From contig NZ_FNBD01000015.1 of the NCBI RefSeq assembly GCF_900102165.1, positions 1 to 64,000 on the forward strand: a stretch of DNA of 64,000 bases, read 5' to 3'. The notes beneath the pieces were generated by a model. It was not told where the DNA came from and searched no databases. It saw only the letters and a list, made by a program, of their open reading frames with translations. Origin of the DNA: Cellulophaga baltica (GTDB lineage Bacteria > Bacteroidota > Bacteroidia > Flavobacteriales > Flavobacteriaceae). The position numbers and the translations under genes are program-made. Below are positions 26,067 through 35,962 of this stretch, piece by piece. Within the stretch, counting starts at the first letter, position 1. Each line of letters opens with the position of its first letter.

Positions 26067-27416
26067 ATGAAACATAATCTTTTAAATTTTAAAACTTTAG
26101 CTACAATTTTTTTAACCATTGGCTTCATGAGTTCTTGTAGTAATGATGACAACGCTATAGATCCAGAAACAGAAATAACCCCAGAGACTGGCGCTGAATC
26201 TAGATGGATTACAATTGCTGGAGCACGAATGGGTGATAATCCTGGAGACGGAAATGGAGGTACATTAATTTACTCCGTACGTAGTGAAGATGCTAAAGAC
26301 CCAAATACATCCATCAATGTTTTTGATAACGGTTTTTTAGCTCCTTCCAACAGAACTGCTCGCTTACAATCATCTGAAGATGGGACCACTATATTTAACA
26401 TAAGCTATGCTGGTGATACCGGTGGTAACTATACAAAATATAACGTAGAAGGTGGGCAGGTATTTACCGAAATAGGATCTCAGATAAGTATTGCTCCCTA
26501 TGTTGGAACAGCGCCAAGATGGATTAAGTTATATGATGGCGATAAAACAGGAGCTGCTGTTTATGTTTCTACAGAAAATGAATTTGATGAAAATGAAAAA
26601 TACACACGTACAAATGCAACTATTGGTGTAGTAACCCTAGATCTGGAAAATTCATTAATTAATGAATTTCAAGAACATAGTGTTGCTTTGAGTCCGGAAG
26701 AAGAGGCCTTAGGATACTTTATTTCAAGAATAGATATGCCTGTATTAAATGAGGCTGGAGATAAATTGTATATAGGGGCTCGCTTAAGTAAGTTAGACCC
26801 AGCTACTACTGAGAGTGATAGTGATTATGAAATTTTAGGTTCTAAAACTATTGTATTAGATTATCCTTCTTTATTAAACCCATCTGTAATTACATCTACT
26901 GTAGGATACGGAAACACCAATGGTTACCGAAGTATAAATGCCTTTCTTTATAATGGAAGTGTATACCAAGCAAACCAAAGTGATCCTCAAGGTTCTCACA
27001 TTTTAAAAATTGATGCGGATAACCAATATGACGATTCTTATGTATTTAATTTAGATGATGCCTTAGGTATAGAAGGTGCTTACATTCTTGCTTGGAAACC
27101 TGCTGCCAATGGTAAAGCCGTGATTGCTTATCGTCATGATGGCTCTCAAGAAGGTGTTGCTGGTGCCCAAGGATTTTTTGCCCTAGCGGATTTAAATACC
27201 AAAACTGCCACAAAAATTGACGCTATTCCTTATGATGCTGATTTTTACTTATTTCAATACCAAGGTTTTGTAGTTGATGGTACGGATATTTATATAACAC
27301 AAGCTCCAGTAGGTCAAAATGGAAACATTTACGTTGTAGATACCACAACTGGTGAAGTAACTAAAGGTGCCGAATTAGTCAATGCAGAAGGAAGTCACTT
27401 TATTGGTACTTTCTAA
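26067..27416 (+). CDS. DUF4374 domain-containing lipoprotein
   Basis: The 449-residue protein has a signal peptide with lipobox MSSC (Cys near residue 24) and then a beta-propeller-like DUF4374 domain over most of its length. Repeated patterns such as GGTLIYSVRSED, TARLQSSEDG and GKAVIAYRHDGS support this. It is predicted to sit in the envelope as partner of the TonB receptor encoded just upstream. Its biochemical role is unknown; iron-complex handling is inferred from context. Unlike many such loci, there is no PepSY membrane protein next to it. A strong terminator follows. Confidence 0.82.
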   Translation: MKHNLLNFKTLATIFLTIGFMSSCSNDDNAIDPETEITPETGAESRWITIAGARMGDNPGDGNGGTLIYSVRSEDAKDPNTSINVFDNGFLAPSNRTARLQSSEDGTTIFNISYAGDTGGNYTKYNVEGGQVFTEIGSQISIAPYVGTAPRWIKLYDGDKTGAAVYVSTENEFDENEKYTRTNATIGVVTLDLENSLINEFQEHSVALSPEEEALGYFISRIDMPVLNEAGDKLYIGARLSKLDPATTESDSDYEILGSKTIVLDYPSLLNPSVITSTVGYGNTNGYRSINAFLYNGSVYQANQSDPQGSHILKIDADNQYDDSYVFNLDDALGIEGAYILAWKPAANGKAVIAYRHDGSQEGVAGAQGFFALADLNTKTATKIDAIPYDADFYLFQYQGFVVDGTDIYITQAPVGQNGNIYVVDTTTGEVTKGAELVNAEGSHFIGTF

Positions 27417-27474
27417 AGCAAGCCTAACTGCATAAAGATTAACCTTAGTTGATCTAAAACAGATACCAATAACA

Positions 27475-27514
27475 AGAACCCGCTATAAAAAAAGTCGTTT
27501 TTATAGCGGGTTCT
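27475..27514. terminator. Bidirectional terminator between DUF4374 and CHAP genes
   Basis: AGAACCCGCTATAAAAA at 27475-27491 pairs perfectly with TTTTTATAGCGGGTTCT at 27498-27514. It lies between two convergent genes. Confidence 0.9.
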
Positions 27515-27565
27515 TTGTGGCAAATGGTCTCAAATAGAAAAGAGTGTCTGCGGCTAAAAAGGCGT

Positions 27566-28150
27566 TTACTTACGCAACCAGCCCATTATACGGCTATGAT
27601 CAATGAACCATTTATCTTCTTCCCAAATAAGATCATAGGTTTCTCTAGATTCTCCGAAAGGTCCAGGATTCTGCTGAATAATTTCAACCTCGCGCTCTGT
27701 AACCTTTGAAATAATAGCTACATGTCCGTATTTATTAAATAAGGTTCCGGAGTACACTACCAAATCATTTACTTTAGGTTTAGAACTACTTGGGTTTGTA
27801 AATTGATTTAGGTTACGCTTAATATTTAAGCCACCATCATCTAATGTTTTACTGAAAAAATCTTTTGCATTGCCATAACTATCAGGCATTTTATGATTCA
27901 ACGCCTGGTAATAGTATCTTTTTACAAATTCTACACATTGGTATTTTAATCCTAAGTTATAGCCATCTTCGGTTACTTCACGGCCAGCTACATTTCCTAC
28001 ACCTCCATTATAATAAACCACTACGCCATTTAAATCGTCAATTTTTTGTCCAACTTCAAAGTTAGAGTTCAGGTTAATTTTCTTTGATACAAAAAATCCT
28101 ACCGTAAATAAAATTAATATTCCCAGTATCAGTACACTTCGCTTTTTCAA
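27566..28150 (-). CDS. CHAP-domain protein (membrane-anchored amidase-like)
   Basis: The 194-residue protein has an N-terminal membrane anchor (about residues 4-22) and then a CHAP-type NlpC/P60-like domain: the Cys lies in KYQCVEFVKRYYY near residue 72, the His in YGHVAIISKV near residue 142 and a polar third residue in IIQQNPGP near residue 157. CHAP domains cut peptidoglycan peptide amides or glutathionylspermidine-like amides. The active site faces the periplasm if the anchor is N-in. The gene follows the 'asparagine synthetase-like' gene after 17 bp, on the same strand. Confidence 0.8.
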   Translation of the reverse strand: MKKRSVLILGILILFTVGFFVSKKINLNSNFEVGQKIDDLNGVVVYYNGGVGNVAGREVTEDGYNLGLKYQCVEFVKRYYYQALNHKMPDSYGNAKDFFSKTLDDGGLNIKRNLNQFTNPSSSKPKVNDLVVYSGTLFNKYGHVAIISKVTEREVEIIQQNPGPFGESRETYDLIWEEDKWFIDHSRIMGWLRK

Positions 28151-28167
28151 TGTCTTATGTGGTGTTT

Positions 28168-29430
28168 TTAAGTTTTTTGTTTTTTCTTCTTTGCTGCAGG
28201 AAACAATACATTATTTAATATAAGGCGATACCCTGGCGAGGACGGATGTAATTCCAATTCCGTTTTTGGGTCTCCAACTCTATGCTGATAATCTTCAGGA
28301 TCATGCCCACCATAGAAGGTAAAAAAACCTTTCCCTTTGATACCATGAATGTACCGTGCTTCTCCATTTACTTTATTTTCCCCCAAAACCAACACGGTAG
28401 GTTTTATTTCTGAACGCTCAAAAGAAGTGGTTTGCCCCATAAATCCTTTTACCAAACTGGTATGGTTCTGGCAAAGCATTGTGGGTATTGGATCCCATTT
28501 GGCAGAAAAATCCATCAAAGAAAAATAATCACTCTCCTTTGTAATGGCTCTTTTAGTGGTCATATCTATAGATGAAAACTCATAGACTAACGGATTTCTT
28601 TCTAACGTAAAATTGTCAAAGGCAAATGTTTTTTCAAAATCTAATTTAGCCTGGTAGTTAGCATCTGAAGGATCACCATCAAACATAGCCTCACATATAT
28701 CTACATCATCTGAAGCAGACAAAGCAATATCAAAACTATCGGTAGCAGAACACATGGCAAACATGAATCCGCCTCCAATCACATAATTTCTAATCTTTAG
28801 GGCCACAGCTCTTTTTTCTTCAGAAACTTTACGATACCCAAGTTTTGAAGCTAATGCTTCTGCATCTTTTTTGCTCTGTAGATACCAAGGTGCAGCTTTA
28901 TAAGCCGCATAAAATTTCCCGTATTGCCCTGTAAAATCTTCATGGTGCAAATGCAACCAATCAAATAAAGCTAAGCCATCTTCTAGTACCTCTTCATCGT
29001 AAACCGTTTCATAGGGAATTTCAGCGTAGGTAAGTACCATAGTTACGGCATCATCCCATGGTAATGTTCCACTAGGAGTATATACCGCTATTTTTGGTGC
29101 TTTCTCTAATGTAACTGCTTCTTGATTTTTAGATGGACTGGATATATCTTCTAAAATTGCATTTGCTTCACTATCGGATATGACCTCAAAAGAAACACCA
29201 CGAATTTGGCATTCTTTGCGGATAACCTCACCATCGGGTAATAAAAAAGAACCTCCTCTATAATTTAATAGCCATTGTACCTTTTGCTGCTTCGCCAGAA
29301 TCCAATAGGTAATTCCGTACGCTTTCAAATGATCTTTCTGTGATTCTGCATCCATAGGAATTAGAATTGCAGAGGCAAAAATCTTGAAGGAGCATGTAAA
29401 AAAAAGAAGCGTCCAAAAGTATTTAGACAT
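28168..29430 (-). CDS. Uncharacterised secreted protein, Bacteroidota 'asparagine synthetase B-like' family
   Basis: The 420-residue protein has a signal peptide (MSKYFWTLLFFTCSFKIFAS) and is therefore exported. Family members in Bacteroidota are often labelled asparagine synthetase B, but there is no N-terminal catalytic Cys-2 of a class II amidotransferase and no obvious synthetase domain, so I do not accept that function. The C-terminal half, with YVIGGGFMFAMCSATDS and FTFYGGHDPEDYQHRVGDP, resembles a class I glutaminase-like or ThuA-like fold. I start it at 29430, giving a proper signal peptide, rather than at an in-frame upstream Met. Confidence 0.75.
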   Translation of the reverse strand: MSKYFWTLLFFTCSFKIFASAILIPMDAESQKDHLKAYGITYWILAKQQKVQWLLNYRGGSFLLPDGEVIRKECQIRGVSFEVISDSEANAILEDISSPSKNQEAVTLEKAPKIAVYTPSGTLPWDDAVTMVLTYAEIPYETVYDEEVLEDGLALFDWLHLHHEDFTGQYGKFYAAYKAAPWYLQSKKDAEALASKLGYRKVSEEKRAVALKIRNYVIGGGFMFAMCSATDSFDIALSASDDVDICEAMFDGDPSDANYQAKLDFEKTFAFDNFTLERNPLVYEFSSIDMTTKRAITKESDYFSLMDFSAKWDPIPTMLCQNHTSLVKGFMGQTTSFERSEIKPTVLVLGENKVNGEARYIHGIKGKGFFTFYGGHDPEDYQHRVGDPKTELELHPSSPGYRLILNNVLFPAAKKKKQKT

Positions 29431-29538
29431 TATTTTTTGTTTTAAAATAGTGGTATAAAGATAAAGGAAAAAATTACGAAAATTGCTATTAAGCATATCG
29501 ACCTAATAGCACAAAGTAGGAATAAATAATAGCATTAC

Positions 29539-31194
29539 CTATTTTTTTATGTATGCCAATTTACCACCAACATAGGTTTGTAAAACCTCAATATTTTTAA
29601 TAGTTCCTGGATTAACCTTGAGTAGATTATCACTTAACACCACAAAATCAGCTAGTTTACCCACTTCTAATGTTCCTTTCTCCTGCTCATCAAAAGAGGC
29701 AAAAGCGGCATTCTTTGTATAGGCATTCAAGGCTTGTAGTACCGTAATTTTCTCTTCAGGAATCCAACCTTCAGAATTTTCATGATCTAAAGTTCTTCTA
29801 GTGGTAGCGGCATAAATACCTAAAATAGGAGATGCAGGCGCAACAGGCCAATCACTACCAAAAGCTAAAGTTACCTTCTCCTCTAATAAAGATTTAAAAG
29901 CATAGGTTGTTTTGATACGTTCAGCACCGATTAATTCTTCTGCCCACCTACCATCATCTATAGCATGGTAAGGCTGTACGCTAACAACAATATCTAAAGA
30001 TCCAAACTTAGAAATATCTTCCTTTAATAAATGCTGCGCGTGTTCTACTCTAAAACGTCTGTCTCTAGGACCATTCTCATTACTTACTGCTTCAAAAATT
30101 TCTAATAAAACATGATTGGCATCGTCTCCTATAGCATGGACCAAAACTTGTAATCCTTTTTCATCTGCTTTAGAAATCCATTTTTTCAAGTCGTTCTTAT
30201 CATTTATAAAAAAGCCTCTATCACCAGCTTTGTCTGAATAATCTGCAACAAAAACTGAGGTATGAGAACCCAAAGAGCCATCCATAAAACCTTTTAATGC
30301 TCCCGTCTTTAACCACTTATCTGTATTCTTGAACGTATCATTACGTTTATCCCAATGATTTAAAGGGTTAATTGCATAGATTCTCACGGATAACTCATTA
30401 GCCTCTTTTAATTTTTTAGCAATAGGATAAGTACCAATACTATCTACATCGTGAACAGACGTTACACCATTAGACAACAAATAAGTCATCGCTGCTTTAA
30501 GTGCCTTTTCTTTTTGAGGAACCGTCATTGGGGGAATCTTAGCCAAAAGATAATTCATGGCATTATCTTTCAAAATACCGGTAGGAATTCCATGCGCATC
30601 TTTAACAATTTCGCCACCTTCTATAGCTGGAGTATGCTCATCTATGCCGGCAATTTTTAAGGCTAAAGAATTTGCCAAAACCATATGACCATCTAGTCTA
30701 TATAGAACTACTGGGTTTTCTGAAGTAAATACATCAATCCATTCTTTTTTAGGCAATTCTCCTCCCCAAAGGGTATGATCCCAGTTGCCTTCTAAGACCC
30801 AAGCACCAGGCGCTAAAGTTTTGGTATAATCTGCGATACGTTTTACAAATTCTTGTTGGGTAGTTGCATCTCTAAGTTCTACACTCAATAAGGCGTTACC
30901 GCCCATCATTAAATGTACATGGGCATCAATAAAACCAGGCGTAATAAATTTACCTGCCATATCTTTTACTACTGTATGCTCTCCTTTATATTTTTGAAGG
31001 TCTGCTATAGTGCCTAAGGCTAGAATTGTGTCGGCTTTAATTGCCATTGCCTGCGCAGAAGATTGTGCACTATTACCCGTCCAAATAACAGCATTCTCTA
31101 CTATTAAATCTGCTTTAGGTAGAGTACTCGTACAAGAGACACATGCCAAAAACAATCCTAATAGTGTACTAAATATCTTAAATTGTTTTGGCAT
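29539..31194 (-). CDS. YtcJ-type amidohydrolase, lipoprotein
   Basis: The 551-residue metal-dependent hydrolase has a lipobox CVSC (Cys near residue 21), so it should be anchored in the envelope. The amidohydrolase motifs are present: HxH in FIDAHVHLMMGG (about residues 90-101), HDVDS, HAIGD, RVEHAQHL and FGSDWPV. This is the YtcJ/amidohydrolase_3 family, whose substrates are mostly unknown (N-acyl or imidazolone-like compounds). The gene starts 19 bp downstream of dnaB, on the same strand. Confidence 0.88.
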   Translation of the reverse strand: MPKQFKIFSTLLGLFLACVSCTSTLPKADLIVENAVIWTGNSAQSSAQAMAIKADTILALGTIADLQKYKGEHTVVKDMAGKFITPGFIDAHVHLMMGGNALLSVELRDATTQQEFVKRIADYTKTLAPGAWVLEGNWDHTLWGGELPKKEWIDVFTSENPVVLYRLDGHMVLANSLALKIAGIDEHTPAIEGGEIVKDAHGIPTGILKDNAMNYLLAKIPPMTVPQKEKALKAAMTYLLSNGVTSVHDVDSIGTYPIAKKLKEANELSVRIYAINPLNHWDKRNDTFKNTDKWLKTGALKGFMDGSLGSHTSVFVADYSDKAGDRGFFINDKNDLKKWISKADEKGLQVLVHAIGDDANHVLLEIFEAVSNENGPRDRRFRVEHAQHLLKEDISKFGSLDIVVSVQPYHAIDDGRWAEELIGAERIKTTYAFKSLLEEKVTLAFGSDWPVAPASPILGIYAATTRRTLDHENSEGWIPEEKITVLQALNAYTKNAAFASFDEQEKGTLEVGKLADFVVLSDNLLKVNPGTIKNIEVLQTYVGGKLAYIKK

Positions 31195-31213
31195 ATACTC
31201 CTCACTTTAAAAT

Positions 31214-32767
31214 TTAAAATGGAACATCACTATCATCAAAATCTGGCGGTGTTTCATTCATAGAGCTACCAAAGGCTTGATCTGCATTTGGAAGGCTTTT
31301 TGTGGCAAATGGATTTTCTTCTCCATCATTCATTTTGGATTGAAACTCAAAAGGAGAATCAAAATCATCCAGGTTATCAAATTTACCTTGATTACCGATA
31401 AACTTCAAACGTATATTCTCTAAACCACCATTCCTGTGTTTAGCTACAATAAACTCCCCTTGACCTGCAGTCGGTGAACGTTCATCATCATCCCATTCAT
31501 CAATCTTATAGTACTCTGGTCTATAAATAAACGATACAATATCCGCATCCTGTTCAATTGCTCCAGATTCCCTAAGGTCAGAAAGTAACGGTCGTTTAGT
31601 ACCCCCTCTTGTTTCTACCGCACGCGAAAGCTGCGATAGTGCAATTACAGGTACACTTAATTCTTTTGCTAATGCTTTTAGGTTACGCGAAATAGTAGAG
31701 ATCTCCTGTTCACGGTTACCACCACCCTTTTGGCTTCCCCCAGCAGTCATTAGTTGTAAGTAATCTATCATGATCATTCGGATACCATGTTGGGATGCCA
31801 AACGTCTTGCCTTTGCCCTTAAATCGAAGATAGAAAGCGACGGTGTATCATCTATAAACAAAGGTGCTTTTTCAAGCGTTTTTACTTTTACATTTAATTG
31901 CTCCCATTCATGCTTCTCTAATTTACCGGTACGTAATTTTTCTGATGACAAACCTGTCTCAGAAGAAATTAAACGAGTAATTAACTGTACAGAAGACATC
32001 TCCAGAGAGAAGAACGCTACAGGAATATTAGAATTAACAGCCATGTTTCTTGCCATAGACAAGGTCAAAGCCGTTTTACCCATACCTGGACGAGCTGCGA
32101 TAATAATTAAATCACTTGGCTGCCATCCAGACGTTAACTTATCTACTTTATCAAAACCAGAAGGCACACCACTTAATCCTTCTTTATTGGCTATTTCTTC
32201 AATTCTTTTTTTCGCCTGAATAACAAGGTTCTGAGCTGTTTCTGCAGAACGTTTTAAATTCCCTTGGGTAACATCATATAATCTAGATTCTGCGGAATCT
32301 AATAAATCAAATACATCGGTACTCTCATCATATGCCTCTTTGATAATCTCATTAGAGATTTTAATAAGACTACGTTGAATATATTTTTGTAGAATAATAC
32401 GGGCATGAAACTCAATATGCGCCGATGAAGCTACTTTTTGAGTTAATTTTATCAAGTAAAAATCACCACCAACAGATTCTAATTTACCATCTTTCTTCAA
32501 TTGGGAAGAAACGGTTAATAAATCGACCGGTTCTGAGGTTTCAAACAACTTAAAGATAGCCTCATAAATAGATTTATGAGCTTCTTTGTAAAAAACATCT
32601 GGGTGCAGAATATCAATAACCTCATCAATACCCTTCTTATCTATCATCATTGCCCCAATCACAACTTCCTCTAAATCAACTGCTTGAGGCGGTATTTTTC
32701 CACGCTCTAAGCTAATTAAATTAGACTTATCTACTTTGTGACCTACTATCGGACTCGGTTTCTCCAT
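31214..32767 (-). CDS. dnaB: Replicative DNA helicase
   Basis: The 517-residue protein is the hexameric helicase that unwinds DNA at the replication fork. An N-terminal DnaB domain (about residues 20-125) binds primase, and the C-terminal RecA-like domain carries Walker A ARPGMGKTAL (about 224-233) and Walker B MIMIDYLQL (about 329-337). It has a C-terminal tail rich in acidic and polar residues, ending DDSDVPF, which may be a protein-contact tail. No intein is present. The 167-bp region upstream holds the accA terminator. Confidence 0.97.
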   Translation of the reverse strand: MEKPSPIVGHKVDKSNLISLERGKIPPQAVDLEEVVIGAMMIDKKGIDEVIDILHPDVFYKEAHKSIYEAIFKLFETSEPVDLLTVSSQLKKDGKLESVGGDFYLIKLTQKVASSAHIEFHARIILQKYIQRSLIKISNEIIKEAYDESTDVFDLLDSAESRLYDVTQGNLKRSAETAQNLVIQAKKRIEEIANKEGLSGVPSGFDKVDKLTSGWQPSDLIIIAARPGMGKTALTLSMARNMAVNSNIPVAFFSLEMSSVQLITRLISSETGLSSEKLRTGKLEKHEWEQLNVKVKTLEKAPLFIDDTPSLSIFDLRAKARRLASQHGIRMIMIDYLQLMTAGGSQKGGGNREQEISTISRNLKALAKELSVPVIALSQLSRAVETRGGTKRPLLSDLRESGAIEQDADIVSFIYRPEYYKIDEWDDDERSPTAGQGEFIVAKHRNGGLENIRLKFIGNQGKFDNLDDFDSPFEFQSKMNDGEENPFATKSLPNADQAFGSSMNETPPDFDDSDVPF

Positions 32768-32881
32768 AATTACGAAAGTATGTAATTAACCTTAGGTTAA
32801 CTTTAAAATTGGATTTAGGATGTCAACAGTTCATTAACAATTTGCATGTTAATAAGTTACGTTTTTGTGTTGACAACAAAA

Positions 32882-32911
32882 AAAATCTGAAGAATTATTT
32901 CTTCAGATTTT
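32882..32911 (-). terminator. Terminator after accA
   Basis: AAAATCTGAAGAA at 32882-32894 pairs perfectly with TTCTTCAGATTTT at 32899-32911 around TTAT; on the minus strand it lies just after accA and continues into a T run. Confidence 0.88.
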
Positions 32912-32934
32912 AATATCGTAGGATAAAACAGGAA

Positions 32935-33888
32935 TTAACCATTAAATACACCCATATTGGCGTACTTGTCCATCCTTTTATTTATTAAATCTTTTGGTGA
33001 TAACTTTTTCAGATCTTCAAAATGTGTTAAAATTTTGTTTTTTACGATTTCAAAAGTTTTATCTCTATAACTGTGCGCGCCACCTACTGGTTCTCTTACG
33101 ATTTCGTCGATTATTTTCAACTTCTTCATATCTGTAGCCGTTAGTTTTAACGCTTCTGCTGCAATTTCTTTGTATTCCCAGCTTCTCCATAGAATAGAGG
33201 AACAAGATTCTGGAGAGATTACAGAATACCATGTATTCTCTAACATCAATACTTTATCTCCTACACCTATACCTAAAGCACCACCTGAGGCACCTTCACC
33301 AATGATTACCACAATTATTGGCACTTTTAAACGTGTCATCTCAAGAATGTTACGCGCAATTGCTTCTCCTTGTCCACGTTCTTCTGCTTCAATACCAGGA
33401 TAAGCACCTGGTGTATCTATAAAACATACTACAGGAACATTAAATTTCTCTGCAGATTTCATTAGACGTAACGCTTTACGGTAACCTTCTGGGTTAGCCA
33501 TACCAAAATTACGGTATTGACGTGTTTTGGTATTATATCCTTTTTGTTGCCCAACAAACATAAAACTTTGATCGCCAATTTTACCAAGGCCACCAATCAT
33601 TGCTTTATCATCTTTTACATTACGGTCTCCATGAAGTTCCAAAAAGGTCTCTCCGCAGATAGCGTTAATATAATCAAGTGTATACGGTCTGTTTGGATGT
33701 CTTGACAATTGTACACGTTGCCAAGCTGTTAGATTTTTATATATATCCTTACGGGTTTCAAGAAGTTTTTTCTCTATTTGCTTACAAGTCTCTGTAACAT
33801 CTACATCACTCTCTTCACCAATAATCATGCACTTATCTAATTGTTCTTCTAGTTCTTTTATGGGAAGTTCAAAATCTAAATATTCCAT
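32935..33888 (-). CDS. accA: Acetyl-CoA carboxylase carboxyltransferase alpha subunit
   Basis: The 317-residue protein supplies one half of the carboxyltransferase that makes malonyl-CoA. It has the AccA layout: an N-terminal helical part ([16 protein letters not shown]), the crotonase-fold core with [19 protein letters not shown] (about residues 155-173), and the glycine-rich [16 protein letters not shown]. Length agrees with the family. On the minus strand a TATATTTG box at 33927-33920 is a likely -7 element. It is monocistronic, with a strong terminator. Confidence 0.97.
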   Translation of the reverse strand: MEYLDFELPIKELEEQLDKCMIIGEESDVDVTETCKQIEKKLLETRKDIYKNLTAWQRVQLSRHPNRPYTLDYINAICGETFLELHGDRNVKDDKAMIGGLGKIGDQSFMFVGQQKGYNTKTRQYRNFGMANPEGYRKALRLMKSAEKFNVPVVCFIDTPGAYPGIEAEERGQGEAIARNILEMTRLKVPIIVVIIGEGASGGALGIGVGDKVLMLENTWYSVISPESCSSILWRSWEYKEIAAEALKLTATDMKKLKIIDEIVREPVGGAHSYRDKTFEIVKNKILTHFEDLKKLSPKDLINKRMDKYANMGVFNG

Positions 33889-33946
33889 GAGTATTTCCTG
33901 TTTAAATTATAATAGTTGACAAATATAAAACATTAAATAGGTATGC

Positions 33947-34840
33947 CTAACTCCTATTTCGTTTTTTTAATTTTCCTTTATTCTTTATTAAGCCGTTTGC
34001 TACTACTGTGCTTAAAATCAGTAATGCTCCAAAATAAAATAGCGGATTCATTTTCTCACTCTCTCCTAAAAACACAAAGGCTAGTAGAATTCCATATACA
34101 GGCTCTAAGTTTACGGTAAGCATTACGGTATAAGGCGTTAGCACTTTCATAACACGTACAGATGCTATAAATGCGTATGCGGTACATATAGAAGCTAAAA
34201 TAAAAAGGTAGATCCAATCATTTTTAGAAACCTGAAAAAAGCTAGCGTCAAAATCGCCACGAACCGCTAAATAAACTGTAATAAATAGGACTCCTGCGCC
34301 AAGTTCATAAAAAGAGATAATACTGGGTCTGTGCGACTGGATGAGTTTACCATTTGCAATAGAAAAGATGGCGGCTAATAAGGCAGAGATTAAGGCTAAA
34401 ATAATTCCTTCTACATATTGTGTTTCTACATTAAAAATGATATACAAGCCAATCACGACCACAATACCAAATACAATCTCATACCAGATCATCTTCCGTT
34501 TGTAAATAAAAGGCTCTATGATTGCCGTGAATAATGCCCCTGTTGATAAGGTGGCTAAGGCAATAGATACATTAGAGACTTTTATCGCCTTAAAAAATGT
34601 AAGCCAATGCAATGCTATCACTATCCCAACGACAGCCATTTTAGCCATTTGTTTTGGTGCAATTTTTAAAGAAAACTTATTTATAGCAATAAATACGGCT
34701 ATAAGCACTACTGCGATTCCCATTCGATACCACACCAGCGGTAGAGCGTCTATCGTAATTAGCTTCCCGAGCACTGCGGTGAACCCCCAAATAAAAATAA
34801 TAAAATGTAAATGAAGGTAATTTTTAAGCCTATCTGTCAT
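33947..34840 (-). CDS. EamA-type (DMT superfamily) transporter
   Basis: The 297-residue protein has about ten membrane segments arranged as two EamA repeats (about residues 8-135 and 145-285), with the characteristic short first helix HFIIFIWGFTAVLGKL and a C-terminal Lys-rich tail. Members export amino acids or other metabolites. Substrate is not readable. It lies 40 bp downstream of an LptF/LptG-type gene on the same strand. Confidence 0.87.
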   Translation of the reverse strand: MTDRLKNYLHLHFIIFIWGFTAVLGKLITIDALPLVWYRMGIAVVLIAVFIAINKFSLKIAPKQMAKMAVVGIVIALHWLTFFKAIKVSNVSIALATLSTGALFTAIIEPFIYKRKMIWYEIVFGIVVVIGLYIIFNVETQYVEGIILALISALLAAIFSIANGKLIQSHRPSIISFYELGAGVLFITVYLAVRGDFDASFFQVSKNDWIYLFILASICTAYAFIASVRVMKVLTPYTVMLTVNLEPVYGILLAFVFLGESEKMNPLFYFGALLILSTVVANGLIKNKGKLKKRNRS

Positions 34841-34880
34841 TAGAGTACCAGCGTAATAGAAAGGTGATTATTTTACGAAA

Positions 34881-35960
34881 CTATCTTTTGGCTTTTTGCA
34901 ATAAATAGAATGCTAAAAATCCAAATAAAACATTTGGCACAATTACGGCTAACAAAGGAGAAAAGCCCGATTGTTCTGCTAAGGTACCAAATACACGATC
35001 AAAAAATATATAAACAAAGGCCACCAAAATACCAAAAGCCAAGTTTACCCCCATACCTCCTCTACGTTTCTGAGAAGATACTGCTACTGCAATAAGGGTA
35101 AGGATAAAAGCGGTTACTGGTAGTGCCCAACGTTTATATTTTACTAAAATATACGTATTAATATTAGATGCCCCTTTATTTTTTTGCACCTCTATAAATT
35201 CATTTAATTCAAATAAATTTTTAGTCTCTGCCACATATGACACGGGCGTCAGATCATTTATTTTAAATGGAAATATGGTATCCAGTCTTCTTTTAGTTTC
35301 TAATATTTCTGTATCTCCCTTTAGGGTTCTTTTTACATAAGATGTTAACCTATAGGTAGAATCTGCCGGGATCCATCTAATATTAGCTGCAGATAATTTG
35401 TATTCTAATACATTATCATCACTAAAGTGCTCCATAGAAAAATTATAGCCTATATCTCTAGCAGGATCAAACCTACTTACATAGATAAAATCATTAGCAT
35501 TTAATTGATTAAAAATATTCTCTGTGACCCGGTCTTGTTTTCCTTTCTTTAAGTATTTAAACTTAAACTCATTAAAGCCTTTACTAGCATTTGGCACAAT
35601 GAACATCCCCATTAACAACATGAAAATAGCCACAATTACCGCGCCTATGATATAAGGCCTCAGAAAACGTCCGTAGGATATACCAGAACTTAGCATTGCC
35701 ACAATCTCTGTATTACTTGCTAATTTTGAGGTAAAGAAAATTACCGAAAGAAAGAGAAAAATAGGCAATAACATACTCCCTATATAAATAGAAAAATTAC
35801 CCAAATACATTAGTATTTCGTCTACTGGCGCATCGTTATCTTGCATTTTATTAAACTGCTCAGATAAGTGCACCATTATTCCAATAGGAATAAATAAAAG
35901 TAACATTACTGAAAATGTCACTAAATAACGTTTTAATATGTATCTATCTAAAATGGTCAA
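34881..35960 (-). CDS. LptF/LptG-family lipopolysaccharide export permease
   Basis: The 359-residue protein has three N-terminal membrane segments, a periplasmic beta-jellyroll part (about residues 130-260) and three C-terminal segments, the LptF/G plan. The N-terminus LDRYILKRYLVTFSVML is typical of the family. It would form the inner-membrane channel of the Lpt ABC complex that extracts LPS. Which of F or G it is cannot be decided here. It follows tgt with a 2-bp gap, a gene order common in Bacteroidota. Confidence 0.9.
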   Translation of the reverse strand: MTILDRYILKRYLVTFSVMLLLFIPIGIMVHLSEQFNKMQDNDAPVDEILMYLGNFSIYIGSMLLPIFLFLSVIFFTSKLASNTEIVAMLSSGISYGRFLRPYIIGAVIVAIFMLLMGMFIVPNASKGFNEFKFKYLKKGKQDRVTENIFNQLNANDFIYVSRFDPARDIGYNFSMEHFSDDNVLEYKLSAANIRWIPADSTYRLTSYVKRTLKGDTEILETKRRLDTIFPFKINDLTPVSYVAETKNLFELNEFIEVQKNKGASNINTYILVKYKRWALPVTAFILTLIAVAVSSQKRRGGMGVNLAFGILVAFVYIFFDRVFGTLAEQSGFSPLLAVIVPNVLFGFLAFYLLQKAKR

Positions 35961-35962
35961 GG

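Noticed and set aside
31770-32219. Plus-strand open frame inside dnaB
   Set aside because: Antisense shadow of a conserved helicase gene; no recognisable protein.
32821-32875. TGTCAACA/TGTTGACA inverted repeat between accA terminator and dnaB as an origin or operator
   Set aside because: 8-bp arms 39 bp apart in AT-rich DNA; no DnaA boxes and no dnaA/dnaN genes nearby. A chance repeat is as likely.
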